The notes: generated by a model from the letters alone, not told the origin. A stretch of 64,000 bases of DNA from Tamarix chinensis (GCA_030549775.1 CM060173.1:69267867-69331866); one strand, 5' to 3'; positions 49,117 to 62,089 are shown, numbered from the stretch's first letter. A program made the numbers and translations.

Positions 49117-50124
49117 ACTACCCCCTTAAGAACAAACTTCGCCCCCGAAGTCTCCGGAAGCGCCTAGGGTTAGGGTCGAAAATGCTCTAAGTGTATAGAA
49201 AACCAACTAACGCTAATACCCATATAAACTACCCCCTTAGGAGTAAACTTACTAAATAAAATTTAAATCAATGAAAATAGGGACACCATATGAAAAATAA
49301 CACTTATAAAAAAAAACTACCCCCTTAGAGACGAACTATGCGTTGTTGTGCCTGGGTATAAGTTCAATTTAAATACTAAATATTAAATGTTAATATTGGG
49401 AGAATTTAATCAAAATTTATTTATCGAAAATCTATTTCGAAAATATCCAAGGCTCAAAATTAATAAAAGAGTTATATAAGAATTTTGGAAACACTCTCAG
49501 AAGGAATTACCGATAAACAAAAAAAATATGTATTATGTATGGAAATATATCATAAGAACTCAAAAATTTATTTAAAGAATATAATAAAATATTTAAGTTG
49601 AACTCTAACACCCTGGGACAAATTTAGTCATTTCCGAAATTATTTTCTGTAAATTAAAAAAAACATACAACAGAATAAAGCTGATTTTGGAAGGAAATTC
49701 CTGAATACGTCTTCTAAATTTAAAACTTTCCAAAAATATTAACGATTGAAACAAATAATTTAGAGTCAAAACTATTTTCTAATGATAAAATCATTACAAT
49801 AAATTTAACTATTCAATAGGAATTATATAATTTAAATAATGTATTTTGTCAACAAAATATACTTCAAAACAACGTCATAATCACATGACAAAGTTATAAA
49901 TAAAAATAAATTTAAGATATAAAAATACGAGAAGGAACGAGAATACATATTATTAACCAAAAATCGAACTCATAAGAAATTTAATTAAATTTAACTATGA
50001 ATTTGAATCGTCAATAAATCCATAAGACAAATCGAAATTAAAATAATTAATTGTGTACATCAAATTACGTTAATAAAATTATTAAACTTAATAAATCTGG
50101 ATTTTAAAAATACGGAGTATTATA
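49117..50124 (-). repeat. Direct repeat A' (second copy)
   Basis: Second copy of repeat A at an offset of about 1510 bp. It differs by homopolymer lengths and a few substitutions. The right end (minus-strand TATAATACTCCG) is followed by attat, matching the flank of LTR5 on the far left. Confidence 0.8.
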
Positions 50125-50275
50125 ATTATAATTCTAATTATTATAATTAAAAATATAATTATAATTATAATTACTATTATCTAATCTAACCTGATCGGAT
50201 CTGATCTGATGTTATATGATCTATTGTGAGAAAAATAAGGTCGAATAATGGAAAAAAAACATTATAATAATTGAT

Positions 50276-50361
<86 letters not shown>

Positions 50362-50600
50362 AGAAGGATATTTTTATAAATTTATGATTATATTTCTAAT
50401 CCTATTTTCACATACCAAATACAGGAAGCTTTTATTCCTAAATAATTGCTAAATTAATCCCATCAAATATCAAACATAAAAATGAGACTAAATAAATTAA
50501 TTTTTATTTCTTAATTCCCATTCTTTAATTTACAAACTCCAATTTTCATTTACCAAATCGACCATAAATGAATCAGTGTTACATCCTTAACTAGGAAGAC
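50125..50600. other. AT-rich DNA with (AT)n and MITE-like debris
   Basis: 50125-50180 is aattataatt-rich, like the DNA left of LTR5 (42705-42744), as expected if one target was split. A (TA)n run occupies about 50275-50359. 50395-50566 contains cataccaaatacagg and tttaccaaatcgacc, resembling the ends of the MITE-like element at 42367. No gene. Confidence 0.5.
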
Positions 50601-50607
50601 AAACTAG

Positions 50608-51471
50608 GGATCCCTGTTACATTGTTAACTAGGAAGGTCAAAGTGGGGATCCCTAATTCTCAACGGCCTTAATCGCTTTTAAAGGCAAGGGTGTTCTATC
50701 CGTCCTTTGTCACTTTCACTCGCTTTCTTTCCTTCTAAGAATGTCTACAGCAAAAGAGCAAAAAAATTTAATACACTTTTTAAATTAAAATATAATTTTT
50801 TTTATCTTTTTTGAACTTTAATTATACAACAAAGACTCAATAATATAATATTAAAATATACTACCTTATCAATCTATACCCCATTATAAACAACTAAAAT
50901 AATTACTTAATTAATTATATTATTAATTAAATGCTAATTTCTGCTATTAAAAAATATTTTTTTAATTTTAATAAAATGATAAAGTTATAATTTTTTATTT
51001 ACACTTATTAACATATTTTTATCAATTTAATTAATTAAAAATTAATTATCTTCTCAATAATATTTGTAAAATATTAATATTAGATATTAAAATAAAAATT
51101 AATATTTTAATATTTTTAATTTATGTTATTTTACCTCAATTAAATTTTATTTTATATTTTAAATATTTAATACAGCTATTCTATTTCACAGTAAATTTAT
51201 TGCATCGGCTTCGGTAATTATATCCGCCTGCTTATTTTTTTATTTTTTTATTTTTATCATTTTGTACTGATGCTGCGACGTTTTGCGTCTAAGCAAGGGG
51301 CGAAAAAAAGTTTTACTCTTGGACGTTCTAAACCGTGTACTTTGTCTCTTTCACGCCTTCTATGCTCCACTCCCCTTTACTAATTACTAGGCAGTCACTA
51401 CTCACAATACTGTTCTCTTCCCTTGCTTCCTTGCTACGGCAGAAGGAGAGAGAACCAGGAAGGCAGACGGG
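50608..51471 (+). repeat. Upstream copy of the duplicated RDR6 leader, split by an insert
   Basis: 50608-50738 plus 51332-51471 together match 51472-51755: ggatccctgtta at the start, aaaggcaagggtgtt in the middle, acggcagaaggagagagaac near the end. The left and right halves are separated by 593 bp absent from the downstream copy. Shorter ggatccct/aaccaggaaggcag units repeat at the unit junction. Confidence 0.85.
50739..51331. mobile_element. 593-bp AT-rich insertion in the upstream leader copy
   Basis: The insertion is flanked by tctaa (50734-50738 and 51327-51331), while the downstream copy has a single ctctaaacc at 51633-51642, an empty-site reference. It contains no open frame and I saw no convincing terminal inverted repeats, so the transposon class is unknown. 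The right part is less AT-rich (gacgttttgcgtctaagc). Confidence 0.6.
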
Positions 51472-51777
51472 GGATCCCTGTTACATTCTTAACCAGGAAG
51501 GCAGAGTGGGGATCCCTGTTACTTTCTTAACCAGGAAGGCAGAGTGGGGATCCCTAATTCTCAACAGCCTTGATCGCTTTTAAAGGCAAGGGTGTTCCAT
51601 CCGTCCTTTGGCACTTTCACCCGCTTTCTTTCCCTCTAAACCGAGTACTTTGTCTCTTTCACGCCTTCTATGCTCCACCCCCCTTTACTAGGCAGTCACT
51701 AGTCACAATACTGTTCTCTTCCCTTGCTTCCTTGCTACGACAGAAGGAGAGAGAACTTATCATCACCATTTTTCACG
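51472..51777 (+). promoter_or_regulatory. Probable RDR6 promoter/5' leader (downstream copy)
   Basis: Pyrimidine-rich leader-like DNA (ctgttctcttcccttgcttc, 51710-51729) ends in a good donor, CACG|GTAGGC, at 51777/51778. The transcription start cannot be placed exactly. An in-frame TAG at 51700-51702 in the spliced leader rules out a longer protein from further upstream. No clear TATA box was seen. Confidence 0.5.
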
Positions 51778-53755
51778 GTAGGCTCTTTCTTTCTTTACGG
51801 ATAAATTAAACTTGGTTTTGATTGAAGGATGAAGCCGTTTTGTTTGAAATGTATTGTCAGGTCAGCGATATTTTCATAAGAAACATAGATGCTCCCGATT
51901 GCGTCGCTAATTGGTTTCGGCCTTGCAAATTGTACTAGTTTTGATGCTGAATGCAGTTTCTGGTATTTATGGGTTTTCTCTTTTGTAATTTAGTGATTAT
52001 AAGGATTTTGGGCGGGATTGAGATTAAATTTGATGTGATTTTCATGAGGAGATTGTCGGAGTTTTGTTATTGGATAACTTTCACTTCTTCACATTTGGTA
52101 TAATTGTGCTGTTATGTGTTTAAATAATTACATATAAATAACATGAAATCCTAAATCTTTTTTTATTTTAGTAGTATTGTATCTATATTTTTTGTTTTAT
52201 ATTATTAGAATGATAAAATTTTCAATATCATATATCTTTTTTAGATGAATAGGAGGATTCTGAGTATTTTGAATAATTCTTTATATTATATTTTTTAGAA
52301 TTTTCCAGAAAAATTTCCCAAAATTTGTCAACTTTTAATGTGTGCTAAATTATATTAAATTTTGCAGGATGAATGTATGAAAGTAAAAATAAATTTTGGA
52401 AAAAATTGTACTAATGAAATTGTTTCACTATAATACTCCCTTCCCCATGCTTCCCCGTTGCTCCCTTGATTAAACAAAAGAGGGAAGAGACTGCTCGTTT
52501 GATAATGATGATTCGTACTCGTCATATTATTAAGGGCTCTCCGTCATGTGATTTGTACTGATTATGCTAAATGGGTTTCACCGGGGTAGTGTAGTCGCCC
52601 AGATCAGCTGGTATAGATTTCTGTGGCATACTGAGTTGCACTTGTTTGGAAAATTTTCTAACTTCACCCATCTAAAAGTTAGTTCATGAGTGTTGTACAG
52701 GAACTTGCTGATAGGGGATGCATCTACGCCGCCATTTTTAAAACATTGGTTTGATCCAAGGATAAAGTCGTTTTACATGTTTCTTATGAGTAACTGTATG
52801 TTTGGGGAGTGGGAGCGGAAGTGGTTGACTGTTCAGCTATTTTTAAATAAGTAAATTTACTATAGTATAAATTTTGAAAAGCTGCTGTTAAAAAGTTGTT
52901 GAGTCTAAACCTTTTATCCAAATATACACTAAGTAGTTTCAGTCTTGCAGATGGTACTGGATTTGAAGCTGAATGTGGTTTCCGATCTTTATGAGTTTTC
53001 TTATTGGTAATTTTTTATTATGAAGATTTTGGCCTTGGATTGTGATTAAATTTACTGCTAGTTTCATTAAAAGGATGTTGAAGTTTGTTATTCTTAATTG
53101 ATTGATTTAGGTTTTGTTGACTTGATTAATTTTTCTGCCCTTATCTAATTATCCTTATCTTGTTTTTAAAATTGACTTGATTGCTATGGCTTGTTTTTGT
53201 TGATGATTGTCTATATTGCTTGATTTGCTCATATTTTTGGCCAGCTTCAAGCTCCATTTGGTTGTTGGAAAGTTTCAGAGAGAAGAGAAAAAAAGAGTAA
53301 GGAACAGAACTGTTGTATATTAGTTTTTTGATTTCCTTACTTTGGAATTTTAGATTTTCCTTGAGGAACAAAACTGTTGAAGGAAAATTTTGATTTTCCT
53401 TGAGAAAAATCTTAGAACGAAATGGAACCTTTATGGAAATGGTGGCGGTTATATCAAGTGCATAGCCTGCGATCAACACATCTATTGTTACAATTTTGAA
53501 TGTTGCCTATTCTATTCACGTAATTAGTTCTGTGAAGAAGGCAATGCAATAAACCGTTAACATCTCTATGTCTCGATGAATATTTAGATTATGCCATTAT
53601 GCTTGCTTTGGGTGTTACCATGATATGTTGCTTCCCCCTAACTTCTGGTTAATCTGAATTGCTTTTGCCTATTTGACATGATTTGATTGTGTTCTTGTGA
53701 CATTTCAAATTGTGGCCTGTAAAAATTATCTAATTTCTTCTCTCTTGCAATGCAG
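51778..53755 (+). other. Probable 5' leader intron of RDR6
   Basis: 1978 bp, GT (gtaggct) to AG (ttctctcttgcaatgcag), T-rich with a good polypyrimidine tract before the acceptor. It joins the leader to 24 untranslated bases and the start codon. The donor is inferred; the acceptor is strong because it lies directly before conserved coding sequence. Confidence 0.6.
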
Positions 53756-53779
53756 AAACTAGTTACCTTCTTCAGTGAA

Positions 53780-56700
53780 ATGGAATCAGTGGAAAATGGA
53801 AAGGATGATATTGTATGCCAAGTCAGTTTTGGTGGGTTTGATAACTGCATCACTGCAGAAAGGCTTTCAGATCATTTGGAAAATAATCTGGGCGTCCTTA
53901 TATGGAGGTGTAGGCTAAAAACTTCCTGGACCCCATTGGAATCATATCCTGATTTCAGTATTCAGAGCACAGAAAATCTTCACAAGACCGATGAGTATGA
54001 GAAGGTGGAACCTCATGCTTTTGTTCATTTTGCATGTCCTGAGTCAGTGCGCTGGGTTCTTGATGCTGCTGGCCGTGGTGAACTTATATATTTGGAGAAG
54101 TCATTGAAGGTTCGTTTGGGGCCTGAGAATCCTTCCCGTATTAGTCAGAAGAGACAAAACATAACGCCATACAAGATGGCTGGTGTTTGCCTTCAAGTGG
54201 GAATCCTTGCCAGGCGAGATGAGTTCTTAGTTGGTTGGAGAGGACCTGCTACTGGAGTTGATTTCCTTGTTGATCCTTTTGATAACACCTGCAAATTCCT
54301 CTTCAAGAGAGACACTGTATTCAAGTTTAAAGATGACAGCAAACATGCAGTATTGAAATGTGATTTCAAAATGGAGTTCCTTATGAGGGATATCAATGAG
54401 ATTAAGGAGTACAAAGATTGGTCATGCTTAGTTATCCTATTGCAACTTGCTTCATCACCCATGATCTATTATAGAACAGCTGATGATGATGTCTTTGTAA
54501 CTGCTCCATTTGATTTGCTGGACGATGATGATCCTTGGATCCGAACTACAGATTTAACACTTAGTGGCGCAATTGGTAGGTGCCATTCCTATAGACTTTC
54601 TATTTCACCTAGGTATGGGCCAAATCTTGAGAGGGCTTTGGATTGTTTGAGAGATAGAAGAGTAAAATGTGACCGTTCTGGTTCGAGACGCCAGCTTAAG
54701 GTGCAGAATGAGCCTAATTTTGATATGCCAATTTCGGACCCATTTTTTTGTCTCCAGCATGTGGAAGGTATTCCCTTTGAGACCAACTTTATGCTGAATG
54801 CTGTGCTGCACAAAGGGATCTTCAATCAGCATGAAATGTCAGACAAACTTTTCGAGTTACTCAAATCCCAGTCACTAAAGGTCAACGTAGCTGCCCTCAA
54901 GCACATATGGTCTTATAAACATCCAGTTTTTGATGCATACAAAAGACTGAAGCTGGTTCAGGAGTGGTTGCTTAAGTATCCAAAGCTGCTTATTGCCCGA
55001 AGACAATTGGAAGATGTTGTGGAAGTTAGGAGGCTGATTATCACCCCTACTAAAGCCTACTGTATACCTCCTGAAGTTGAACTTTCCAACCGAGTTCTAC
55101 GACATTATAAACATGCTGCAGATAGATTTCTGAGAGTCACATTTATGGATGAAGGGATGAAAGTACTAAATAATTATGTGCTATCATATTATGTTGCTCC
55201 TATTGTGAAAGATATTACAAAAAAGAATTACCCACAGAAGACTGCTGTCTATCGAAGGGTGAATTCCATATTGAAGTATGGGTTTTATATGTGTGGAAGG
55301 AAGTATTCTTTTTTGGCTTTCTCTGCTAATCAGCTTAGAGACCGATCTGCTTGGTTCTTTGCCGAAGCCAAGAATGACAAGAAGTTGACTGTCACTAATA
55401 TCAGAAGTTGGATGGGAAGGTTCGAGATTGGGAATGTTGCAAAATGTGCTGCCAGAATGGGACAATGTTTCTCATCCACCTATGCAACTGTTGTAGTACC
55501 CTCTTGGGAGGTGGACTTTGGGCTTCCGGATGTCAAGAGAAACAACTATGTTTTTTCAGATGGCATAGGAGTTATAACCCCCGACCTTGCATTAGAAGTT
55601 GCTAAAAAATTGCAGTTAAATGAGAATCCTCCCTGTGCATATCAGATTCGGTATGCTGGTTGCAAAGGAGTTGTGGCATGCTGGCCTGGGAAGGATGAAG
55701 GCATCAGGCTCTACTTGAGGCAAAGCATGAACAAATTCCAGTCCAATCATGAAGTGCTTGAGGTATGCTCTTGGACAAGGTTCCAGCCTGGGTATCTGAA
55801 CCGACAAATAATTACGCTGCTTTCGACTTTAAATGTCTCAGACGACATATTTTGGAGAATGCAGCAAACTATGATCTCCAAGCTGGATCAGATGCTTGAG
55901 AACGCTGATATTGCCTTTGATGTTCTCACTGCATCATGTGCTGAACAGGGTAATACGGCAGCAATAATGTTGAGTGCGGGTTTCATGCCTCAGAGTGAAC
56001 CTCATTTACGAGGCATGCTGACTTGTATAAGAGCTGCACAACTGGGGGCGCTCAGAGAAAAAGCTAGAATATTTGTTCCATCTGGGAGGTGGCTAATGGG
56101 GTGCCTTGATGAGCTTGGAGTACTTGAACAAGGACAGTGCTTTATTCAAGTATCTTCTCCCTCATTAGAAAATTGTTTCTTGAAACATGGTTCGAGGTTT
56201 TCTGATACAAAGAGAAACCTTCAGGTTATCCAGGGTCTAGTGGTTGTAGCCAAGAATCCTTGTCTTCATCCTGGAGATATCCGAATTTTGGAAGCTGTAG
56301 ATGATCCTGGTCTGCACCACCTTGTTGATTGTATGGTCTTCCCACAAAAAGGGGATAGACCACATACAGATGAAGCATCAGGCAGTGACCTTGATGGGGA
56401 TCTCTACTTTGTAACGTGGGATGGGAAGTTGATACCGCCTAGCAAAGAAAGCTGGCCTCCAATGGACTATGCACCTGCACAGGCCAAAGAATCGCGACGT
56501 CCTATTTGTCAAGTGGTAATTATCTTCTCTTTACAACTTGTTAGATGATTTTAGTGGTCTTATGAACAATGGATTATCTGTAGAAAACTTCTTGTTTCCG
56601 TGTCTGTGACTGAGCCACTGTATCAAGCTGTCCCCTTTGCTCCTTTGAATCTAAATGGGCTCCTATACTTGTTTGAAATCATATGAAAAGTTGCTTTTAA

Positions 56701-58250
56701 TCTGAATGAGACTCTATACTTGTTTAAAATCATATGAAAAGTGTGACAAAATGTCGATAATAATGATTTCCCATCCATACCTGTAAGCATCATGAGCTTC
56801 TAGGTGCTGAGTATGTGAATTTTGTAGTCAATTCCTAAATGTACCATTGTTATACTCACATTTCAAATGCGGTATAGAAATGCCTCCTCGGTACCTGAGT
56901 AGTTTTGATGGAGGAGAGTCGGCAGTTAGGACACAGATAATGACTAATGGATTCCTTTGCATTGGCATCTAGGTCTTCTTTAATCTCTCTCTCTTGGCTT
57001 CATGACATACATAATAGACACTTAAACACATGATTTGTTTTCATGGCTGGAGACAGAGCTGGTTTGATCTGCATAAAATCCATCTTGAGCCAGTTATGCA
57101 GCATTAGTTATCTTCTTTCCTGGATTGGATTTGATGTGGATAATCCTAAGACTCTAGAGGAATAGTTGTGCTTCCTGATGTTTGAGGCAAAGGAGGAACA
57201 CAAAGGAACTCGCCCTCAGACATTGGGAGCAATGGCCGTGCTAGGGAAGAGAACTAGAGAGGAGAAAAACAGTTTTTTTCTGAGGTGGAGATGGATGCTA
57301 AAAACATTACTGCATTATTTCTTATATTTCCTGTACGGTTAAAATTGATTTTTATTCACTGAATATATGTTGCTTTATAGGACATAATTGATTTTTTCAC
57401 GAGGAATATGGTGAATGAGACCCTGGGAACCATCTGTAATGCCCATGTGGTCCATGCTGACCTTAGCGAGTATGGGGCATTGGATGAGAAGTGCCTGACT
57501 TTATCTGAGCTTGCTGCCACGGCAGTTGATTTCCCTAAGACAGGCAAGCTAGTGACAATGCCTGCAGAGCTAAGACCCAAAATGTACCCCGACTTTATGG
57601 GAAAACCAAAGAACCAGTCCTACAAGTCTAGCAAAATCCTCGGCCGACTTTATCGTCAAATCATAGATGCATATGAAGAAGACACTTCCACTTCATCTGA
57701 GCTCAACTTCACTCCTGCCGATATACCATATGACACCAATCTGGAAGTCTCAGGTTCTGCTGATTTTACTGATGATGCTTGGACCCTAAAGTGCTCCTAC
57801 GAAGGCCAATTGAATGGTTTACTTGGACAATACAATGTGAGGCGTGAGGAGGAGGTTGTGACTGGCCATGTGTGGACAATGCCAAAATATAATACCAGAA
57901 AACAGGGTGAGCTGAAGGAGAAACTGAAGCATGCCTACACCTCACTGAAGAAGGAATTCAGACAGCACTTTGAAAAGTTGGACACTGAGAACCTTTCCCA
58001 GGAGGAGAAAAATGCTATATATGAAAAGAAGGCCTCTGCTTGGTATCAAGTTACTTATCAGCCAAAGTGGGTGAAGAAGTCACTAGAATTGCAAGGCCCA
58101 GATGGTGGTGAAGAGACGGTCATGCTCAGCTTTGCGTGGATCGCAGCTGATTACCTTGCTAGAATCAAGGTGAAATGTAGAGGAAAGGCAAGTGATGACT
58201 TTTCTAAGCCAATCAATTCATTGGCCAAATTCCTCACTGACCGGATCTGA
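53780..58250 (+). CDS. RDR6: RNA-dependent RNA polymerase 6 (RDR6), complete
   Basis: Copies aberrant or cleaved single-stranded RNA into double-stranded RNA, with SGS3, to make secondary siRNAs and trans-acting siRNAs and for post-transcriptional silencing. Exons 53780-56515 and 57381-58250 join in phase 0 to give 1201 residues; Arabidopsis RDR6 has 1196 by memory. The N-terminal RRM-like region includes WRCRLKTSWTP and KVEPHAFVHFA; the catalytic double-psi-barrel part includes SSTYATV, SDGIGVITPDLA, YAGCKGVVA, SWTRFQPGYLNRQI and the metal-binding DLDGD at residues 870-874; the C-terminal part includes VVHADLSEYGA, TAVDFPKTGK and YPDFMGK. The ATG at 53780 is chosen because an upstream in-frame ATG at 53750 lies in the intron before the acceptor, and the family begins close to QVSFGGF. 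The second ATG context (gaaATGG) is good. No stop or frameshift, and catalytic residues are intact. Confidence 0.96.
56516..57380 (+). other. RDR6: RDR6 coding intron
   Basis: 865 bp, donor GTG|GTAATT at 56515/56516, acceptor TTTATAG|GAC at 57380/57381. The join (CQV then DIIDFFTRN) restores an RDR6 family block. A single coding intron near this point is the usual RDR6 gene layout. No transposon recognised inside. Confidence 0.9.
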
Positions 58251-59310
58251 CGAATACTAAAGAAAGGCCCCAAGGCCACTCTGCCATAAACTATGAAATG
58301 AAGATGCCTGACCAAGAACCTTCTGCGGTTTATTTTTAACTATTGCTCTGTTTTCTTGTCTCTAGATGTGAGTTTGTATCAAGAGTTGCAGCAGGTAATA
58401 GTCATCTGTCTGTTTTTATCGTTTGTAATAACAAAACTCCATTTGACACCTTTATTGTGTACGTGCTACACCTGAAAATGTTTTTAAAGGTTGATTGTCC
58501 TGCCAGTAGCTTACTCCCATACGAACAAAGATATATTCAGGAGCAAGCTTTGGATGGCTTCATCATGTATTGTTGTGGAAATGAGCTTTATATTTTACAT
58601 TGAATTCTGTTGTTTGGTATGAGAAAGAATGCAAGTTGTTTTCATGGAATTCCATTGTTTGGTGAAGAGGAATGCAAGAAATATAAGTATATTTCAGAGG
58701 AAAGTAGAAAGATGCAAATCTTCTACATATTTGGATCCTCCAATATTCTTGGGTCTTTGAGTAATGTCCTACCTAATTAGGGGTGAACTTCTTCTATTCC
58801 CTTTGTCTGCCAAAAGAGGCCGTGTTTTGAAATTTCACAGATGAATGAAGGTATATTAAGAGTAAGTGTATCTCACGAGCATGACTGGCCCGCTTAATAT
58901 CGTTATAAGGCAGTTTAGGAGTAAGAAGTGGTCCATGGTAAATAAGATTTCAGTTGGAATAAGCTAAAAAACCTGCATAAACAGAAGTACAGTTCAAGAA
59001 TTAAAGAACTCACTCTACAAATGATGTGTGTTTGGCCAAGTCAGAATTCTAACATAAACACAAGAGGATCAAATGGAGATAGAACTAAGGTTGGTCTTTG
59101 CATCCGCTTCTTGTGATCGAAGGGGAAGACTTAAATGGGTTATCACTGTTACTGGTGCCGGATGATTCCACTGGGATTGGATTCTCTTGGTGTTGGATGG
59201 TTTCTAATGAGTTCCTGCTGTTTCACTGAGCTGTGATCTAGTGTTTTTGTAGCTTTGTGCTCTTTGGTTTGTTATAAGCTGTCGTTTAGTTCCCTCAATA
59301 AAGTTTATTA
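58251..59310 (+). other. RDR6 3' flank, probable 3' UTR
   Basis: After the TGA at 58248-58250 the sequence is mixed-composition transcribed-looking DNA without open frames of note. A canonical AATAAA is at about 59296 (ctcaataaagttt). Nearer cleavage sites are possible, so the 3' end is not fixed. Confidence 0.4.
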
Positions 59311-62089
59311 AAAAATAGGTAAAAATTAAAAGGTAAAAATAGGGGAATCATAACCAATGACCTACAAGGAGGGTAATCATGCAAAAGGATTACTACTCCA
59401 ATCTCCAAGTTCTTGTAGATATTTTCTGAGTAATAGTAGGGCATGCATCCGACAGTCAAAATCTATATTTAGTTATGTTATAAGTATTTTATAAATCGAA
59501 GAGTTCTTAAGAATTGAGATGAGAATGAATATTGGTAGAATGCCAACAGTAAAGATAGGAGGGAGAGATGAGACAACAAAAATAAAAAAGTTGTATTATA
59601 ATTTATCATGTCCCGCATTGACTATAAGACTATATATAGGAGTTAAATAAGGACAAAAGGGAAGGAAAAAAAATACTACCTGGTGGAGGATAACAAAGAT
59701 ATTCTAAGGGTTACATACAGAATCGACCCAAAAAAAGAGCTTTATAAGCTAGCAGCATGACATCAGTTTAAGACCAAATAAAGCTAATGGAGACTAACTC
59801 GAGAATTACTTATATTTTAGGGCCAATCCTTGTCCTTTAGTTTGGTGTTTAAGGATGTGATAGTCTTATTTAAGAAAATATCCATATTATCACTCTCTTT
59901 GATATTTAATCTGTCTCATTAATTGTTTTCAAGGGATAGATAAACTAGACAATAATTTTACGGATGACAACTACAACTATATATTAAGTCCATCGGCCAA
60001 TAAGGGTGATGGAAAAATTGACTGACTAATGTACACAAAATTATACTTCATAATGAAGATAGACAAACCTATGCATTAAGGTTCATCAATCAAATTATAT
60101 ATAAAATAATGAGTGGTGATGGACGAACTTATACCCCCAAAGTCCATTGGATAAACATTACATCATAATGAGCAATGACAAAAATAAATAAATTATACAT
60201 TAACATCTGTCAACAAAACTAAATATAATAACAGTTGACAAACAAATCAAAGTATAAAAGGCATTGAGTTGGCCAATCCTACAAAAAAAACTAATACAAA
60301 ATGACAAATTGCACCGGTTTAAGTAAAATTCAAAATTTGAATTTCAATAAGAATAAGGTAAGGTAAGGAAATGGCTTGTTGAGCAAGCTTTATCCTCCTT
60401 ACTTCCATGTGCCCATAAGGAGCTTATTTTAAGGCTATAAAAGCCATGTGTTCCTCAATACTACAGTGCATTATAAAAGTAACAAATTTCTAGGTAATTG
60501 AAGACCATAAACTTTCCATTGCTATATTGAGTAAAAAGAGAGAGGATCAAACTTCTAATTTGATGTTCTATCTTCTCAATAGATCCTACCAACCAATTGA
60601 TTATTGATAAATGTTGAGAAGATACCCTCAATGATGAATACACACATCTTAAAAAATTCTTTGTCTTTTAAATTGAAATTTAGGCATTTATAACTATCTT
60701 CCATCATTATATATATATACCCCTTCAATTTACCCATTTTGCTCTACTTCTAAATTTAATACCTTCCAAATTCTTCAACTTTTGTGCTTTCTCTTTTTTT
60801 TCCCATTTTTTTTTAAAAAAAATTGCTTCAATTTTACTCTTGAAACTTGAAAATTTCCATCATCTTCTTTCTTTAATCTACTAAATCTCCCTTCCTTTTA
60901 TTATTCTTCCTCCCCAAGGCACCATCTACGCCATTGTTTCCTTCGTCTTGTAATATATGTGAAACTCCTCCCATCATTGCTATAAGCAGAGAAGTATAGT
61001 GTAATGAAATTAATGATTGTAATCAAATTTGTGGAAATTGTGTTGGCATCGTACCAATCATTAATCCCTTTGAGAGACCTATTAAGTCCCATACTTGTTT
61101 GAAAGATCTTTATCTTAAACATATTTCTCATTTATTTGATTCCTATACTTCTCATTCTCCAAACGCCTCAATTACACCTTCAACTTTGCATCCCTCCTCT
61201 TTAACACCCATGAAACAATGCCCCTCCATTCTCTCTTTTTAGAATGGGTTTTCGAGTCTAAGAGTTAGGGCAAATCGGTGTTGTATATTTGGGTACTTGT
61301 TTTGATGTAATTAGTTTTCCTTTAGATTCTTATGTCTCTGGGTGTATTTTAATTTTTGTTGTTATACATAGTATATTATCCATATCTTATATTTATGTAT
61401 TATCTCTCATGTCTATTTTTTTTATTATGGTTTTATTTTATTTTGAACCTTAAAACTTGTTATAATAAAGTTGAAGGAATAGGACTTATGCTAAGTGTGA
61501 TATTAATACCTAGTAATTTGGTAATTAACGCTTCTATAAAATGAATTTTTTTAAATAGTAAAAATGGGGGTATTATACTATATTAGTGGTTTCATATGCA
61601 CCCTTTTTTGTTATGTTTATTTGATATTCATCTACAATGTCGATTAGAGTGGCATCTGTTGACATGGATATGAAGTGACTTGCTAATTGCATTAAAGAGG
61701 AAATCAAAAAGAAGAAAAGTTTCATATAACTAGTTAACACTTAAGAAGAAATAAAAAGAATAAATAATTTACTTAGCTTAAGAAAATAAAATTTGTAAAA
61801 GCACTCAAGCATCAAAATAATACTGCTACATATCTACTTCCATAATAACTACTAAAATTTTGCTCCTCTACTAAATGTTTTTAAAAATTGGCCTTAAAAA
61901 TCATCAATTTTTAGGAAGAGCTAATTATTGTCTACTTTGTTAACTTTTTTGGTATAACCTAATTCAAACAAGCATCCATTGATTTAATAAATAAGGTATG
62001 TGTATGCCGCATGTCAAAATAAAAATACATAAGTAAGTGCAACTACCTATTCATTGTATGCATATCAAAGTCAAGTATTTTTATCTACC
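59311..62089. other. Repeat-rich intergenic DNA, probable old LTR remnant
   Basis: No gene. 59605 begins TGTCCCGCATTGAC with a nearby actatatatagg, a common plant LTR start. 59980-60240 has a decayed repeat of about 55-60 bp (aagtccatcggccaataagg, aagtccattggataa). A TATA-like gctataaaagcc lies near 60434. The stretch ending at about 61578 (ctaagtgtgatattaatacc, then aaaatgggggtattata) resembles the 3' end of the long-LTR family, for example LTR3 ctaagtgtggtggtaatatcc. It may be a very old member, but its start is not clear. Confidence 0.35.

Noticed and set aside
58343..58603. 86-codon frame after RDR6
   Set aside because: Lies in the probable 3' UTR, has no recognisable motif, and no splice signals connect it to RDR6.
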